6,749 nucleotides of DNA from positions 1 through 6,749 of the forward strand of contig JAPPKQ010000144.1 in NCBI GenBank assembly GCA_028819945.1, in the 5' to 3' direction. Every line of letters starts with the position of its first letter. Positions within the stretch are counted from its first letter, which is position 1. The position numbers were made by a program, and so were the translations under genes. Source of the stretch: a bacterium. Lineage in GTDB: Bacteria > Actinomycetota > Acidimicrobiia > Acidimicrobiales > CATQHL01. The notes under the pieces were generated by a model. It ran no database searches and was not told the DNA's origin. It saw only the letters and a program-made list of their open reading frames with translations. Below are positions 6,636 to 6,749 of this stretch, piece by piece.

Positions 6636-6749
6636 GTGGATTCGCTCGGTCGAGTTGTGCCGCAGGCGGGGCGGCATGGCGGTGACGGGCCGGCTGTGGC
6701 CCGGGCGTTGGGCCTTGATCCCGCCTCACTGCTGGACCTCTCGCAGAAC
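6636..6749 (+). CDS. CobD-like PLP-dependent aminotransferase-fold enzyme, N-terminal part only
   Basis: The 38 codons visible end GRHGGDGPAVARALGLDP and ASLLDLSQN at the window edge. This HGGD...A..LGL.....LDLS.N opening is typical of threonine-phosphate decarboxylase (CobD/CobC) and close histidinol-phosphate aminotransferase-like enzymes. CobD makes aminopropanol phosphate for the nucleotide loop of cobalamin in the cytosol. The catalytic lysine and PLP motifs lie beyond the window, so the exact enzyme is open. I use the GTG at 6636; an in-frame GTG at 6657 is possible, and neither has a clear ribosome-binding site. No promoter is evident. The gene is divergent from the DUF4143 remnant and marks the right edge of the accessory block. 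Confidence 0.65.
   Translation, partial: MDSLGRVVPQAGRHGGDGPAVARALGLDPASLLDLSQN

Overview
The window is GC-rich DNA, with G or C at most third codon positions and GTG or TTG starts. This suggests a high-GC actinobacterium. Acidimicrobiia or a related symbiont lineage is possible, but that placement is inference; no rRNA or tRNA is present to settle it.

Layout, left to right. (1) 1-767, + strand: the C-terminal part of a 3-hydroxyisobutyrate dehydrogenase-family reductase, cut by the window edge. (2) 768-1096: non-coding. The first 220 bases show nothing convincing; the last 110 hold an AT-rich promoter-like patch with an imperfect 38-bp tandem repeat. (3) 1097-2368, + strand: an intact AAA_14/DUF4143 ATPase with a C-terminal PD-(D/E)xK-like signature. 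(4) 2369-2546: a convergent gap with a strong hairpin. (5) 2547-4046, - strand: an intact ATPase of the ATPase_2/DUF234 type, also ending in a D...ExK signature. (6) 4047-4278: a low-GC promoter patch, then a 21-bp palindrome. (7) 4279-5948, + strand: a UvrD-like superfamily 1 helicase with a RelE/ParE-like N-terminal domain, broken by an internal deletion and frameshift. (8) 5966-6598, - strand: the middle of a second DUF4143 ATPase, missing both ends. (9) 6636-6749, + strand: the start of a CobD-like PLP-dependent enzyme, cut by the right edge.

The two outer genes look like ordinary metabolism. The roughly 5.8 kb between them reads as an accessory island: two intact and one ruined P-loop ATPase with (or once with) a nuclease-like tail, plus one ruined helicase, in alternating orientations and with two of the four genes decayed. 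The two intact ATPases belong to different families, yet share a rare AT-rich motif, TAAGTG(G)AGTTATA, in their upstream regions. This hints at common regulation or a common mode of dissemination. No known defence system or transposon is recognisable, and no terminal repeats or integrase were seen.
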